A DNA stretch of 64,000 bases, from contig NZ_QDAH01000031.1 of the NCBI RefSeq assembly GCF_003075415.1, positions 1-64,000 on the forward strand, in the 5' to 3' direction. A program made the position numbers and the translations under genes. The DNA is from Microvirga sp. KLBC 81 (GTDB taxonomy: Bacteria > Pseudomonadota > Alphaproteobacteria > Rhizobiales > Beijerinckiaceae). Each line of letters starts with the position of its first letter. Within the stretch, counting starts at the first letter, position 1. This document shows positions 44,517 to 53,911 of this stretch, piece by piece. Below the pieces are notes generated by a model. That model was not told the DNA's origin. It saw only the letters and a program-made list of their open reading frames with translations, and searched no databases.

Positions 44517-47500
44517 ATGACCGAGTTCAGGAAGATCCTCGTCGCGAACCGTGGGGAGATCGCGATCCGCGTGATGCGGGCGGCAAACGAACTGGGCAAG
44601 AAGACCGTCGCCGTCTATGCCGAGGAGGACAAGCTGGGCTTGCACCGCTTCAAGGCAGATGAGGCCTATCGTATCGGTGCTGGGCTTTCTCCCGTGGGTG
44701 CTTATCTCTCGATCCCCGAGGTCATCCGGGTAGCGAAGATGTCAGGGGCGGACGCGATCCATCCCGGCTATGGGCTTCTGTCGGAAAATCCCGAATTCGT
44801 TGAGGCCTGCAATGCGGCCGGAATCGCCTTTATCGGTCCGAAGGTCGAGACGATGCGGGCGCTCGGCGACAAGGCATCGGCGCGACGCGTCGCCATCGCG
44901 GCGGGCGTGCCGGTGATCCCGGCGACCGAGGTCTTGGGCGATGATTTCGACGCGATCCGGAAAGAGGCGGCGGAGATCGGCTATCCGCTGATGCTGAAGG
45001 CCAGCTGGGGCGGTGGCGGGAGGGGCATGCGCCCGATCTACGGGCCGGACGAGCTCGAAGCCAAGGTGCGCGAGGGGCGGCGCGAAGCGGAAGCCGCCTT
45101 CGGCAATGGCGAGGGCTATCTGGAAAAGATGATCCAGCGCGCCCGTCACGTCGAGGTGCAGATCCTGGGCGACAGGCACGGCCACATCTATCACCTGTTT
45201 GAGCGCGACTGCACCGTCCAGCGCCGCAACCAGAAGGTCGTCGAGCGCGCCCCGGCCCCGTATCTGTCGCCCGAGCAGCGCGCCGAAGTCTGCGAGATGG
45301 GCAAGCGCATCTGTGCCCATGTCAATTACGAGTGCGCCGGCACCGTCGAGTTCCTGATGGATATGGATACGGGGCAATTCTACTTCATTGAGGTGAATCC
45401 CCGCGTGCAGGTCGAGCATACCGTGACCGAGGAGGTCACCGGCATCGACATCGTTCAGACGCAGATCAGGATTGCGGAGGGTGCGACGCTGGCCGAGGCA
45501 ACGGGCGCGGTACGCCAGGAGGACATCACGCTTTCCGGCCACGCACTGCAATGCCGCATCACGACGGAGGACCCGCAGAACAACTTCATTCCCGACTACG
45601 GGCGCATCACCGCCTACCGCTCGGCCACCGGCATGGGCATCCGGCTCGACGGCGGCACCGCCTATTCGGGGTCGGTCGTGACGCGCTATTACGACTCGCT
45701 CTTGGTGAAGGTCACCGCCTGGGCGCCGACACCGGACCAGGCCATCGCGCGGATGGACCGGGCGCTGCGGGAGTTCCGCATCCGGGGCGTCAGCACGAAC
45801 ATCGACTTCGTGATCAACCTGCTGAAACACCCGACCTTCCTCGACAACACCTACACCACCAAATTCATCGACACGACGCCCGACCTGTTCCAGTTCCAGA
45901 GGCGCCAGGACCGGGCGACGAAGATCCTGACCTATGTCGCCGACATCACCGTGAACGGGCACCCCGAAACGGCGGGGCGACCGAAACCCGCAGCGGAGGT
46001 GAAGACGCCGAAGGCCCCTGCGCCGAAGGGCGAGGTCCAGCCTGGGACCCGGCAGCTTCTGGACGAGAAGGGGCCAAAGGCCGTCGCCGACTGGATGAAG
46101 GCGCAGAAGCGGTTGCTGATCACCGACACGACAATGCGCGACGGGCACCAGTCGCTGCTGGCGACGCGCATGCGATCCATCGACATGGTCCGCGTCGCGC
46201 CGACCTATGCGGCGGATATGTCGGGCCTCTTCTCGGTGGAATGCTGGGGCGGAGCCACCTTCGACGTAGCCTACCGCTTCCTTCAGGAATGCCCATGGCA
46301 GCGTCTGCGCAGCATCCGCGCGGCAATGCCGAACATCATGACGCAGATGTTGCTGCGTGGTTCGAACGCTGTGGGCTACACGAACTATCCCGACAACGTG
46401 GTGCAGGCCTTCGTCGCTCAGGCCGCGAAGTCGGGGGTGGACGTGTTCCGCGTCTTCGACTCGCTGAACTGGGTCGAGAACATGCGCGTCGCCATGGATG
46501 CGGTGATCGAGGCGAATAAGGTCTGCGAGGCGGCGATCTGTTATACTGGCGATTTACTGGATCCCGCGCGCGCCAAGTATGACCTCAAATACTATGTCGG
46601 CATGGCGAAGGAACTGGAGAGAGCCGGTGCCCATGTGCTCGGACTCAAGGACATGGCGGGCCTTCTGAAGGTGCCCGCCGCCAAGGCCCTGTTCAAGGCG
46701 CTGAAGGAAGAGGTCGGGCTGCCGATCCATTTCCACACCCACGATACGTCGGGCGCGGCGGCGGCGACGGTGCTGGCGGCGGCCGAGGCCGGGGTGGATG
46801 CGGTGGACGCGGCGATGGACGCCTTCGCGGGCGGCACCTCACAGCCCGCTCTTGGGTCGATTGTTGAGGCGCTCCGCTTCACCGAGCGGGATACCGGGCT
46901 CGACATGGCGACCATCCGCCAGATTTCCATCTACTGGGAGCATGTGCGCGCGCAATATGCAGCGTTCGAAAGTGGCCTTCAGGCCCCCGCGTCCGAGGTT
47001 TACCTGCACGAGATGCCGGGCGGGCAGTTCACTAACCTCAAGGCGCAGGCCCGCAGCCTCGGGCTGGAAGAACGGTGGCACGAGGTGGCTCAGGCCTATG
47101 CCGATGCGAACCGGATGTTCGGTGACATCGTGAAGGTCACGCCGTCCTCGAAGGTCGTGGGCGACATGGCGCTGATGATGGTCGCGCAGGGACTGACCCG
47201 CGAACAGGTCGAGGACCCGAATGTCGAGGTTGCCTTTCCCGAGTCGGTCGTGGACATGATGAAAGGCAACCTCGGCCAGCCCCCGGGCGGATGGCCGGAG
47301 GGGATCCTGAAAAAGGTGCTGAAGGGCGAAGTGCCCTCAACCGCACGGCCGGGCAAGGACCTGCCACCCGTCGATCTGGAAGCGGCGCGCAAGAAGGCCG
47401 CCGACGTCACGGGGACCGAGATCGATGACGAGGACCTGAACGGCTATCTGATGTATCCCAAGGTCTTCACCGACTATGCCAGCCGCCACAGGACGTATGG

Positions 47501-47954
47501 CCCGGTCCGCGCCCTGCCCACGAAGACCTTCTTCTACGGGATGGAACCGGGCGAGGAGATCTCGGTCGAGATCACCCCAGGCAAGACGCTGGAAGTGCGT
47601 CTGTTGACGGTGGGCGAGACCACCGACGAGGGCGACGTAAAAGTCTTCTTCGAGCTGAACGGGCAGCCGCGGGTCATCCGCGTGCCCAACCGTCTGGCCA
47701 AGGCCAAGACTGCCGCCCGGCCCAAGGCGCAGGAGGGCAATCCCGCCCATGTCGGCGCGCCAATGCCGGGCTCCATCGCCTCGGTCGCCGTGACTACAGG
47801 TCAGAAGGTCAATGCAGGCGATTTGCTGCTGACCATCGAGGCTATGAAAATGGAAACCGGCCTCCATGCCGACCGCGCCGCGACCGTCAAGGCAATCCAC
47901 GTCACACCCGGCGCGCAAGTCGACGCAAAGGACCTGCTCATCGAATTGAAGTGA
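44517..47954 (+). CDS. pyc: Pyruvate carboxylase
   Basis: 1145 residues, full length. It makes oxaloacetate from pyruvate, bicarbonate and ATP. Domains in order: biotin carboxylase (KILVANRGEIAIRVMRAA, ATP-grasp SWGGGGRGM, FIEVNPRVQVEH), carboxyltransferase from about residue 540 (ITDTTMRDGHQSLLATRMRS, HFHTHDTSG), a linking conserved domain and the C-terminal biotinyl domain with the biotin lysine in EAMKMET (about Lys1111). It sits between a lyase remnant and a PPDK remnant, at the end of the catabolic island, where it could replenish the citric-acid cycle during growth on pyruvate- or acetyl-CoA-yielding substrates. No biotin-ligase gene is nearby. Confidence 0.95.
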   Translation: MTEFRKILVANRGEIAIRVMRAANELGKKTVAVYAEEDKLGLHRFKADEAYRIGAGLSPVGAYLSIPEVIRVAKMSGADAIHPGYGLLSENPEFVEACNAAGIAFIGPKVETMRALGDKASARRVAIAAGVPVIPATEVLGDDFDAIRKEAAEIGYPLMLKASWGGGGRGMRPIYGPDELEAKVREGRREAEAAFGNGEGYLEKMIQRARHVEVQILGDRHGHIYHLFERDCTVQRRNQKVVERAPAPYLSPEQRAEVCEMGKRICAHVNYECAGTVEFLMDMDTGQFYFIEVNPRVQVEHTVTEEVTGIDIVQTQIRIAEGATLAEATGAVRQEDITLSGHALQCRITTEDPQNNFIPDYGRITAYRSATGMGIRLDGGTAYSGSVVTRYYDSLLVKVTAWAPTPDQAIARMDRALREFRIRGVSTNIDFVINLLKHPTFLDNTYTTKFIDTTPDLFQFQRRQDRATKILTYVADITVNGHPETAGRPKPAAEVKTPKAPAPKGEVQPGTRQLLDEKGPKAVADWMKAQKRLLITDTTMRDGHQSLLATRMRSIDMVRVAPTYAADMSGLFSVECWGGATFDVAYRFLQECPWQRLRSIRAAMPNIMTQMLLRGSNAVGYTNYPDNVVQAFVAQAAKSGVDVFRVFDSLNWVENMRVAMDAVIEANKVCEAAICYTGDLLDPARAKYDLKYYVGMAKELERAGAHVLGLKDMAGLLKVPAAKALFKALKEEVGLPIHFHTHDTSGAAAATVLAAAEAGVDAVDAAMDAFAGGTSQPALGSIVEALRFTERDTGLDMATIRQISIYWEHVRAQYAAFESGLQAPASEVYLHEMPGGQFTNLKAQARSLGLEERWHEVAQAYADANRMFGDIVKVTPSSKVVGDMALMMVAQGLTREQVEDPNVEVAFPESVVDMMKGNLGQPPGGWPEGILKKVLKGEVPSTARPGKDLPPVDLEAARKKAADVTGTEIDDEDLNGYLMYPKVFTDYASRHRTYGPVRALPTKTFFYGMEPGEEISVEITPGKTLEVRLLTVGETTDEGDVKVFFELNGQPRVIRVPNRLAKAKTAARPKAQEGNPAHVGAPMPGSIASVAVTTGQKVNAGDLLLTIEAMKMETGLHADRAATVKAIHVTPGAQVDAKDLLIELK

Positions 47955-48008
47955 AGATACGTAAGAGCTGAGAGCACAGAGAAAAGTTCATGGACAACAA
48001 GGATCTGT

Positions 48009-48059
48009 GCCATCAAGTACCGCGAGCTGCACGGCATTCCGGCCAGTTGGGGCACGGCT
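48009..48059 (+). pseudogene. Pyruvate phosphate dikinase scrap
   Basis: Seventeen codons read AIKYRELHGIPASWGTA, which matches a conserved stretch of pyruvate phosphate dikinase (R-A-I-x-Y-R-x-L-H-x-I-P-x-x-W-G-T-A). Flanking codons do not continue the match. The rest of 47955-48184 contains nothing else recognised. Confidence 0.5.
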
Positions 48060-48184
48060 GCGAGGGCTCCAGCGGGCGCCTCGGAACGTTCATGTCGGAT
48101 TCGACAGAGCGCCCGTCATTGTCACAACGGCGAGCGAGCCGTCCCATTCGCTAAGTCCGTCAGCACAGATATTGGAGAAGTGAT

Positions 48185-48784
48185 ATGTTACCTGCGTCAG
48201 GCTCTTCGCTGGAGTTCAGTTTTCTCGGTCAGCGCATGCAGATGGGATTTGTCGTCAAAGACCTGGACGCCGCGCTTCGATACTGGACAGAAGTGCTCAA
48301 CGTGGGGCCTTTTGTCGTAATCGGGAATGCGATCGCAGGACGCCGGGTTGTCTACCGCGGAAGCGAGACGAACATGGAGTTGACGCTCGCGTTTGCCTAT
48401 ATGGGAGACGTGCAGATCGAACTGGTCTATCCTAGCAACGATGCCGCCTCCCAGTACAAGGAGTACATCGAGAGCGGTCGTGAGGGACTTCATCACGTCG
48501 CCTACTGGCCAGAAAGGTTTGAGAGCGTTTGCTCCCGACTTGAGGCGTCTGGCTTCTCGGAGGTTTGCTCAGTTTATGGAGCAGATGGTAAGCGCGCCGT
48601 CGTGCATTATGATCCTCCGGGTCACATTGGGGTAATGATCGAACTGGTTCCGTCATCGCCAGCCAGGCTCGCGTATTTCTCACGAATGCAACGCTTGGCG
48701 GCCGAATGGGATGGAGCTCGCCCGATTCGGCGATACGACAGCCTAGATGCCTTTCTCGCTTCCGGCGAGGGCGCCGACGGATGA
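48185..48784 (+). CDS. VOC-family protein D (glyoxalase_4-like)
   Basis: 199 residues: MGFVVKDLDAALRYWTEVLN, MELTLAFAYMGDVQIELVYP, GLHHVAYWPERFESVCSRLE and VVHYDPPGHIGVMIELV. This is the methylmalonyl-CoA-epimerase/glyoxalase_4 branch of the VOC superfamily and is not close to VOC-A, B or C. GGAGAAGTGAT precedes the ATG. The stop codon lies five bases before an IS6-type end, so it is the last gene of the island. Confidence 0.82.
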   Translation: MLPASGSSLEFSFLGQRMQMGFVVKDLDAALRYWTEVLNVGPFVVIGNAIAGRRVVYRGSETNMELTLAFAYMGDVQIELVYPSNDAASQYKEYIESGREGLHHVAYWPERFESVCSRLEASGFSEVCSVYGADGKRAVVHYDPPGHIGVMIELVPSSPARLAYFSRMQRLAAEWDGARPIRRYDSLDAFLASGEGADG

Positions 48785-48789
48785 TATCC

Positions 48790-49121
48790 GGATCTGTCGC
48801 AAACCCATCTGTAACTGGACTCGGCACACGCCTCGAAGGCTTGGGGTGCGTAATGTTCAAGGGTCGGCATTTTGATCAATCAGCGATCTTGCTCTGTGTC
48901 CGCTGGTATCTGGACTACAATCTGAGCCAGAGGAATCTTGAAGAGATGGTGGCCGAGCGCGGCATCTCGGTCGATCACGGGGCCGTCCATAGATGGAGCA
49001 TCCGCTACTCGCCCAAACTCCTTGAAAGGTTCAACCGCGAAAGGTTCAACCGCTGCAAACGCACTTTCACCGGCAGGTGGCCCGTGATGGAACGTATAAT
49101 CGCCCCTGTCCGCTTCACGTG
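48790..49121 (+). mobile_element. IS6-family element, 5' fragment
   Basis: The left end GGATCTGTCGCAAAC is at 48790-48804. The transposase begins at 48853 with MFKGRHFDQSAILLCVRWYL and NLEEMVAERGISVDHGAVHRW, the typical IS6 N-terminus, but after [13 protein letters not shown] it degenerates, with a small internal duplication (RFNRERFNR). The DDE core and right end are missing. Confidence 0.75.
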
Positions 49122-49208
49122 AAATATGTGGAGGCCGGCTGGCTCGGCCGGAAGACACAGCGCGGCTTCTACGATTATCGCGGCGAGCACCCGGTTCCAA
49201 CCCGATAG
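49122..49208 (+). pseudogene. 3-hydroxyacyl-CoA dehydrogenase C-terminal remnant
   Basis: The frame [19 protein letters not shown], followed by RGEHPVPTR and a stop, is the standard C-terminus of 3-hydroxybutyryl-CoA dehydrogenase (V-x-A-G-x-L-G-R-K-T-G-x-G-F-Y-x-Y). It begins exactly where the IS6 fragment ends, so the gene was cut by that element. Confidence 0.7.
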
Positions 49209-49937
49209 GACGTGGGGAGGGATGAATAACATCGCAAAGCTGTCGCTACACCGATGCGGCGCCTCTTTGCACAATTCACGCAGGTTTCTGTACGAGTGGA
49301 ATTGGAGATTCGAGTGCTGGGTCTTCATGTGGTGGCGAAATCGAACGAGAAGATCAGCCGGGCTGTGCCAAAACAATGGATCTCAGGGCCTACTGAACGG
49401 GGAGATCTGTCCATGCTGTCGTCGCCTATAAAGGCATCCGCCTTGCCGCCCGAGCTGCCCTTGGCTCACGACCAGAAGCACTGTCTATTTCAGATCACGA
49501 GAGTTGAGAAATGCAGGCAAAAGAACTGTGCCGCCATCCGTCATATGATCAACGAACACGATCTCTATTTGGCTAACGCGGAAGCACTGTTTTTTGTCCA
49601 TGGAATAGCAAGATCTTCTATCACTGAGCAGAAATATGGAAATTAGAACTCTTGCAAGAGCCGTTCCCGTTCAGCTAAGCAACAGTGCAATCACAGATGC
49701 TTCATTTCGGATATTTGAGCGCTGTTTGGAAGTGCATTGTAGCCGCGGTCGCGTGCGATGCAGCCCTTGTTCAGGCGTGAGGAGAAGAATTGTGATCAAC
49801 TCGCTCCGCCACGCCATCAAGACTCATGACGTCCTGCTGCCGGTTCTGAAGAACGTACGAGCCTTGAAGAAGGTGTCCCACGTTCAGGCAAGGCCGGATT
49901 GATGCCTAGGTCCTGCTGATCGAACTGGAGTAGTACA
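49209..49937. other. Degenerate intergenic region
   Basis: About 730 bases with no intact gene. The only recognisable feature is the pyruvate-carboxylase-like tail at 49892-49933. Confidence 0.4.
49892..49933 (+). pseudogene. Pyruvate-carboxylase-like C-terminal tail
   Basis: The frame GRIDA, stop, VLLIELE, stop aligns with the end of the pyruvate carboxylase gene (GAQVDAKDLLIELK), with the Lys codon AAG changed to TAG. It is only 14 codons, so chance is possible. The ribosome site of pntA overlaps its last codons. Confidence 0.35.
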
Positions 49938-51509
49938 ATGAAAATCGGAGCGCCAAAGGAGATCTTCGAAGGTGAAGCACGCGTTGCAATGACGCCGGAA
50001 TCTGCGCTGCAGCTGCAAAAAAACGGGCACGAGTGCTTTGTCGAATCCGGAGCCGGTCTTGCGGCCGGTTTTTCCGATGCAGCCTATGAAGCAGCCGGCG
50101 TGACACTCATTAATTCCGCAGCCGAACTGTTCGATACGGTCGACGTCGTCACCAAAGTGCGCCCGCCGACGGAGGACGAGGTCAGCCGCCTGTGCCCGGG
50201 GCAGACGCTGATCTCCTTCTTCTGGCCGGCCCAGAACCCGGAGCTCCTCGAGCTCTGCCGGGACAAGGGCGCCACTGTCATCGCGATGGACATGGTGCCG
50301 CGCATCTCGCGGGCCCAGAAGATGGACGCGCTCTCGTCCATGGCCAACATCGCCGGCTACCGCGCCGTGATCGAGGCTGGCAACGCCTTCGGTCGCTTCT
50401 TCACCGGCCAGGTCACCGCCGCCGGCAAGGTGCCGCCGGCCAAGGTCCTGGTGGTGGGCGCAGGGGTGGCAGGCCTCGCCGCCATCGGCACCGCCACCAG
50501 CCTTGGCGCGGTCACCTATGCCTTCGATGTCCGGCCGGAGGTGGCCGAGCAGATCGAGTCCATGGGGGCCCAGTTCGTCTTCCTCGAGTTCGATCAGACC
50601 CAGGACGGCGCCGCCACCGGCGGCTATGCCGCGCCGTCCAGCCCGGAGTTCCGCGAGAAGCAGCTCGCCAAGTTCCGGGAACTGGCCCCGGAGATGGACA
50701 TCGTCATCACGACCGCCCTGATCCCAGGCCGGCCCGCGCCGAAGCTGTGGACGGACGACATGGTGCAGGCGATGAAGCCGGGCTCCGTGATCGTCGATCT
50801 CGCGGCCGAACGGGGCGGCAACTGCGAGCTGACGGTGCCGGACCAGACGATCGTGACGGAGAACGGCGTCACCATCATCGGCACCACCGACTTCCCCAGC
50901 CGCATGGCCGCCCAGGCCTCGACGCTGTACGCCAACAACATCCGCCACTTCCTGGCCGACCTGACCCCCAACAAGGATGGCGTCATCCACCACAACATGG
51001 AGGATGATGTCATCCGCGGCGCCACCGTCACGCACCAGAGCGCGATCACCTATCCGCCACCGCCGCCGAAGGTGCAGGCGATCGCCGCGGCCAAACCGAA
51101 GGAGAAGCCGAAGGAGCTGACGCCGGAGGAGAAGCGGGCGCAGGAGGCGGCTGCCTTCAAGGCCCAGACCCGCACGCAGGTGGGGCTGCTCGTGGCCGGC
51201 GGCGTGCTGATCGCCCTGGTGGGTGCCTCTGCACCGGCCAGCTTCATGGCTCACTTCATCGTCTTTGCCTTGGCGTGCTTCGTCGGCTTCCAGGTGATCT
51301 GGAGTGTCAGCCACTCGCTGCACACGCCGCTCATGGCGGTGACCAACGCCATCTCCGGCATCGTGGTGCTGGGCGCCCTGCTGCAGGTCGGCTCCGGCCA
51401 TAGGCTGATGGTGGCCCTCGCCTCGCTCTCCTTCCTGATCGCCACCATCAACATCGTCGGCGGCTTCCTGGTCACGCGCCGGATGCTGGCCATGTTCCAG
51501 AAGTCGTGA
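49938..51509 (+). CDS. pntA: Proton-translocating NAD(P)+ transhydrogenase subunit alpha
   Basis: 523 residues. The NAD(H)-binding domain I ([57 protein letters not shown]) is fused to a C-terminal membrane part (about residues 420-515) with four helices. This is the two-subunit, E. coli-like form; many Alphaproteobacteria have the alpha chain split in two. The Pro/Lys-rich linker near residue 390 joins the halves. GGAG lies eight bases upstream. It works in the inner membrane with PntB, making NADPH from NADH using the proton gradient. Confidence 0.95.
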   Translation: MKIGAPKEIFEGEARVAMTPESALQLQKNGHECFVESGAGLAAGFSDAAYEAAGVTLINSAAELFDTVDVVTKVRPPTEDEVSRLCPGQTLISFFWPAQNPELLELCRDKGATVIAMDMVPRISRAQKMDALSSMANIAGYRAVIEAGNAFGRFFTGQVTAAGKVPPAKVLVVGAGVAGLAAIGTATSLGAVTYAFDVRPEVAEQIESMGAQFVFLEFDQTQDGAATGGYAAPSSPEFREKQLAKFRELAPEMDIVITTALIPGRPAPKLWTDDMVQAMKPGSVIVDLAAERGGNCELTVPDQTIVTENGVTIIGTTDFPSRMAAQASTLYANNIRHFLADLTPNKDGVIHHNMEDDVIRGATVTHQSAITYPPPPPKVQAIAAAKPKEKPKELTPEEKRAQEAAAFKAQTRTQVGLLVAGGVLIALVGASAPASFMAHFIVFALACFVGFQVIWSVSHSLHTPLMAVTNAISGIVVLGALLQVGSGHRLMVALASLSFLIATINIVGGFLVTRRMLAMFQKS

Positions 51510-51519
51510 GGATCCCCCG

Positions 51520-52950
51520 ATGAGCTTTGGTCTTGTCTCTGCCGCCTATGTGGCGGCCGCCATCCTGTTCATCCTGTCGCTGGGTGGCCTCTCCGGCCAG
51601 GAGAGCGCCAAGCGCGCTGTCTGGTACGGCATTGCCGGCATGGTGCTCGCCGTGGGTGCCACCGTGTTTGGCCCCGGCGTCGGCAACTACGCGGTGATTG
51701 CCGCCATGCTGGTGATCGGCTCCGCCATCGGCTGGTATGTGGCGAAAAAGGTCGCGATGACCGCGATGCCGCAGCTGGTGGCGGCGCTGCACTCGTTCGT
51801 GGGTCTCGCGGCGGTGTTCATCGGCTTCAATGCCGATCTCGAGCTCACCCGCGTGCTGGCCCTGGACGAGGCGTCGCGGAGTGCGCTCACCGGCTTTGCC
51901 GGGGTGCTGGCGCACAAGAGCGGCGTGGAGATCGCGATCCTGAAGGTCGAGGTCTTCCTCGGGGTGTTCATCGGCGCGGTGACGTTTACCGGCTCGGTGA
52001 TCGCCTTCGGCAAGCTGGCCGGCAAGGTCGATGGCAAGGCCAGGAAGCTGCCGGGCGGGCACGCCCTCAATGCCGGGGCGGCGCTGCTCTCGCTCGTCCT
52101 CCTGGTGCTGTACGTGCAGGGGGCGGGGATCTGGGCGCTGGTGGCGATGACGCTCTTGGCGTTCTTCATCGGCTACCACCTGATCTTAGGGATCGGCGGC
52201 GCGGACATGCCCGTGGTGGTCTCCATGCTCAACTCCTACTCGGGCTGGGCGGCCGCGGCGATCGGCTTCACGCTCGGCAACGACCTCCTGATCGTCACCG
52301 GCGCGCTGGTCGGCTCCTCGGGTGCGATCCTCAGCTACATCATGTGCCAGGCGATGAACCGGAGCTTCATCAGCGTGATCCTCGGCGGGTTTGGCACCAG
52401 CACAGGCCCGGTGATGGCGATTGCCGGCGAGCAGGTCGCCATCGATGCCGATGGGGTCGCCACAGCCCTGGAGGAGGCGGACAGCATCGTGATCGTGCCG
52501 GGCTACGGCATGGCGGTGGCGCAGGCGCAGCAGTCGGTGTCGGAGCTGACCCGTCGCCTGCGGGCCAAGGGCAAGGACGTGCGCTTTGCCATCCACCCCG
52601 TTGCAGGCCGCCTGCCGGGGCACATGAACGTGCTGCTGGCCGAGGCGAAGGTGCCGTACGACATCGTGCTGGAGATGGACGAGATCAACGAGGACTTTGC
52701 CGACACCGACGTGGTGATCGTCATCGGCTCGAACGACATCGTCAACCCAGCCGCGCAGGAGGATCCGAACAGCCCGATCGCCGGCATGCCGGTGCTGGAG
52801 GTGTGGAGGGCCAAGCAGGTGTTCGTCTCCAAGCGGGGTCAAGGCACCGGCTATTCCGGGATCGAGAACCCGCTGTTCTACAAGGAGAACACCCGCATGT
52901 TCTACGGCGATGCCAAAGCCAGCATCGATCTGCTCGTGCAGGCGATCTGA
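51520..52950 (+). CDS. pntB: Proton-translocating NAD(P)+ transhydrogenase subunit beta
   Basis: 476 residues: about nine membrane helices, including [20 protein letters not shown], then the NADP(H)-binding domain III ([54 protein letters not shown]). It starts ten bases after pntA with AGGAT upstream, so both are co-transcribed. NADPH made here would feed PhaB and the biosynthetic genes downstream. Confidence 0.96.
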   Translation: MSFGLVSAAYVAAAILFILSLGGLSGQESAKRAVWYGIAGMVLAVGATVFGPGVGNYAVIAAMLVIGSAIGWYVAKKVAMTAMPQLVAALHSFVGLAAVFIGFNADLELTRVLALDEASRSALTGFAGVLAHKSGVEIAILKVEVFLGVFIGAVTFTGSVIAFGKLAGKVDGKARKLPGGHALNAGAALLSLVLLVLYVQGAGIWALVAMTLLAFFIGYHLILGIGGADMPVVVSMLNSYSGWAAAAIGFTLGNDLLIVTGALVGSSGAILSYIMCQAMNRSFISVILGGFGTSTGPVMAIAGEQVAIDADGVATALEEADSIVIVPGYGMAVAQAQQSVSELTRRLRAKGKDVRFAIHPVAGRLPGHMNVLLAEAKVPYDIVLEMDEINEDFADTDVVIVIGSNDIVNPAAQEDPNSPIAGMPVLEVWRAKQVFVSKRGQGTGYSGIENPLFYKENTRMFYGDAKASIDLLVQAI

Positions 52951-53020
52951 AGCGGCTGACGCGGAGCATTCGACTGAGCACTTTTCCGCCTCTTGCACCA
53001 CATGGAACGAGAGAACTGCC

Positions 53021-53911
53021 ATGAGCCATTTGCCTCCGCCTGACAGGCCAGCCACCACCATCCCGTTGCTTCAGCAGTGGGCCCGGGACAGCCGGCGGCT
53101 GGTGATGACCACAGCCTATGATGCGGTCACGGCCCGCTTGGCTGATCCCATCGTCGACATGATCCTGGTGGGCGACAGCGTCGGCAATGTGTGCCTCGGC
53201 TTCGACAACACGCTGCCGGTCAGCATGGCGATGATGAACCATCACCTTGAGGCGGTAGCCCGCACCAGGCCCCGCGCCCTGCTCGTCGCCGACATGCCGT
53301 ATCTCAGCTATCACCTCAGCCCCGAAGAGACCCTGCGCAACGCGGGCGGCTTTCTCCAGCGCGGGGCGGCGGCGGTGAAGCTGGAGGGCGGCGCCAAGCG
53401 TCTGGCGATCGTTCGCGCGCTCATCGATTGCGAGATCCCGGTGATGGGTCATCTCGGCCTGACGCCGCAGAGCGTGCACGCCATGGGCGGCTTCAAGGTG
53501 CAGGGCAGGGGAACCCACGACGCGGTCCAGATCCTGGAGGACGCCCATCGGCTCCAGGAGGCCGGCTGCTTTGCGCTCGTGCTCGAGGGCATCCCCTCCG
53601 AGCTCGCGGCAAAGATCACCCAGACCCTGAGCATCCCCACCATCGGCATTGGGGCCGGCCCGCACTGCTCCGGCCAGGTGCTGGTCCTGCACGACGTGCT
53701 CGGGCTGACACAGGGGCATCGGCCCAAGTTCGTGCGCACCTATGTCGATGGCTTTGACCTGCTGCAGCAGGCCCTCTCACACTGGGCCGAGGACGTGCGC
53801 CGCAGCGTGTTCCCGTCAGCCGCAGAGTCCTATTCGCTGCCTGCTGCCTCCCAGAAGGCAGTCTGCACCTGGGTGAAGCCGCAATCCGGCGACCAGTCAG
53901 AGGCCAGATGA
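53021..53911 (+). CDS. panB: 3-methyl-2-oxobutanoate hydroxymethyltransferase
   Basis: 296 residues. It makes ketopantoate from 2-oxoisovalerate and methylene-THF, the first step of pantothenate synthesis. Motifs: MTTAYDAVTARL, ILVGDSVGNVCLGFD (metal-binding Asp), ADMPYLSY, AAAVKLEGG, GHLGLTPQSVHAMGGFKVQG and IPTIGIGAG. A C-terminal extension of about 25 residues is longer than usual. The ATG at 53021 is the start of similarity; a longer frame runs into pntB. It overlaps panC by four bases. Confidence 0.94.
   Translation: MSHLPPPDRPATTIPLLQQWARDSRRLVMTTAYDAVTARLADPIVDMILVGDSVGNVCLGFDNTLPVSMAMMNHHLEAVARTRPRALLVADMPYLSYHLSPEETLRNAGGFLQRGAAAVKLEGGAKRLAIVRALIDCEIPVMGHLGLTPQSVHAMGGFKVQGRGTHDAVQILEDAHRLQEAGCFALVLEGIPSELAAKITQTLSIPTIGIGAGPHCSGQVLVLHDVLGLTQGHRPKFVRTYVDGFDLLQQALSHWAEDVRRSVFPSAAESYSLPAASQKAVCTWVKPQSGDQSEAR

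Noticed and set aside
44742..46148. Long minus-strand open frame opposite pyruvate carboxylase
   Set aside because: It lies wholly inside a well-supported gene and has the composition of an antisense shadow.
49884..51401. Long minus-strand open frame (505 codons) opposite pntA
   Set aside because: It mirrors the GC-rich codon pattern of pntA, is His/Asp/Gly-rich and low in complexity, and has no family motif.
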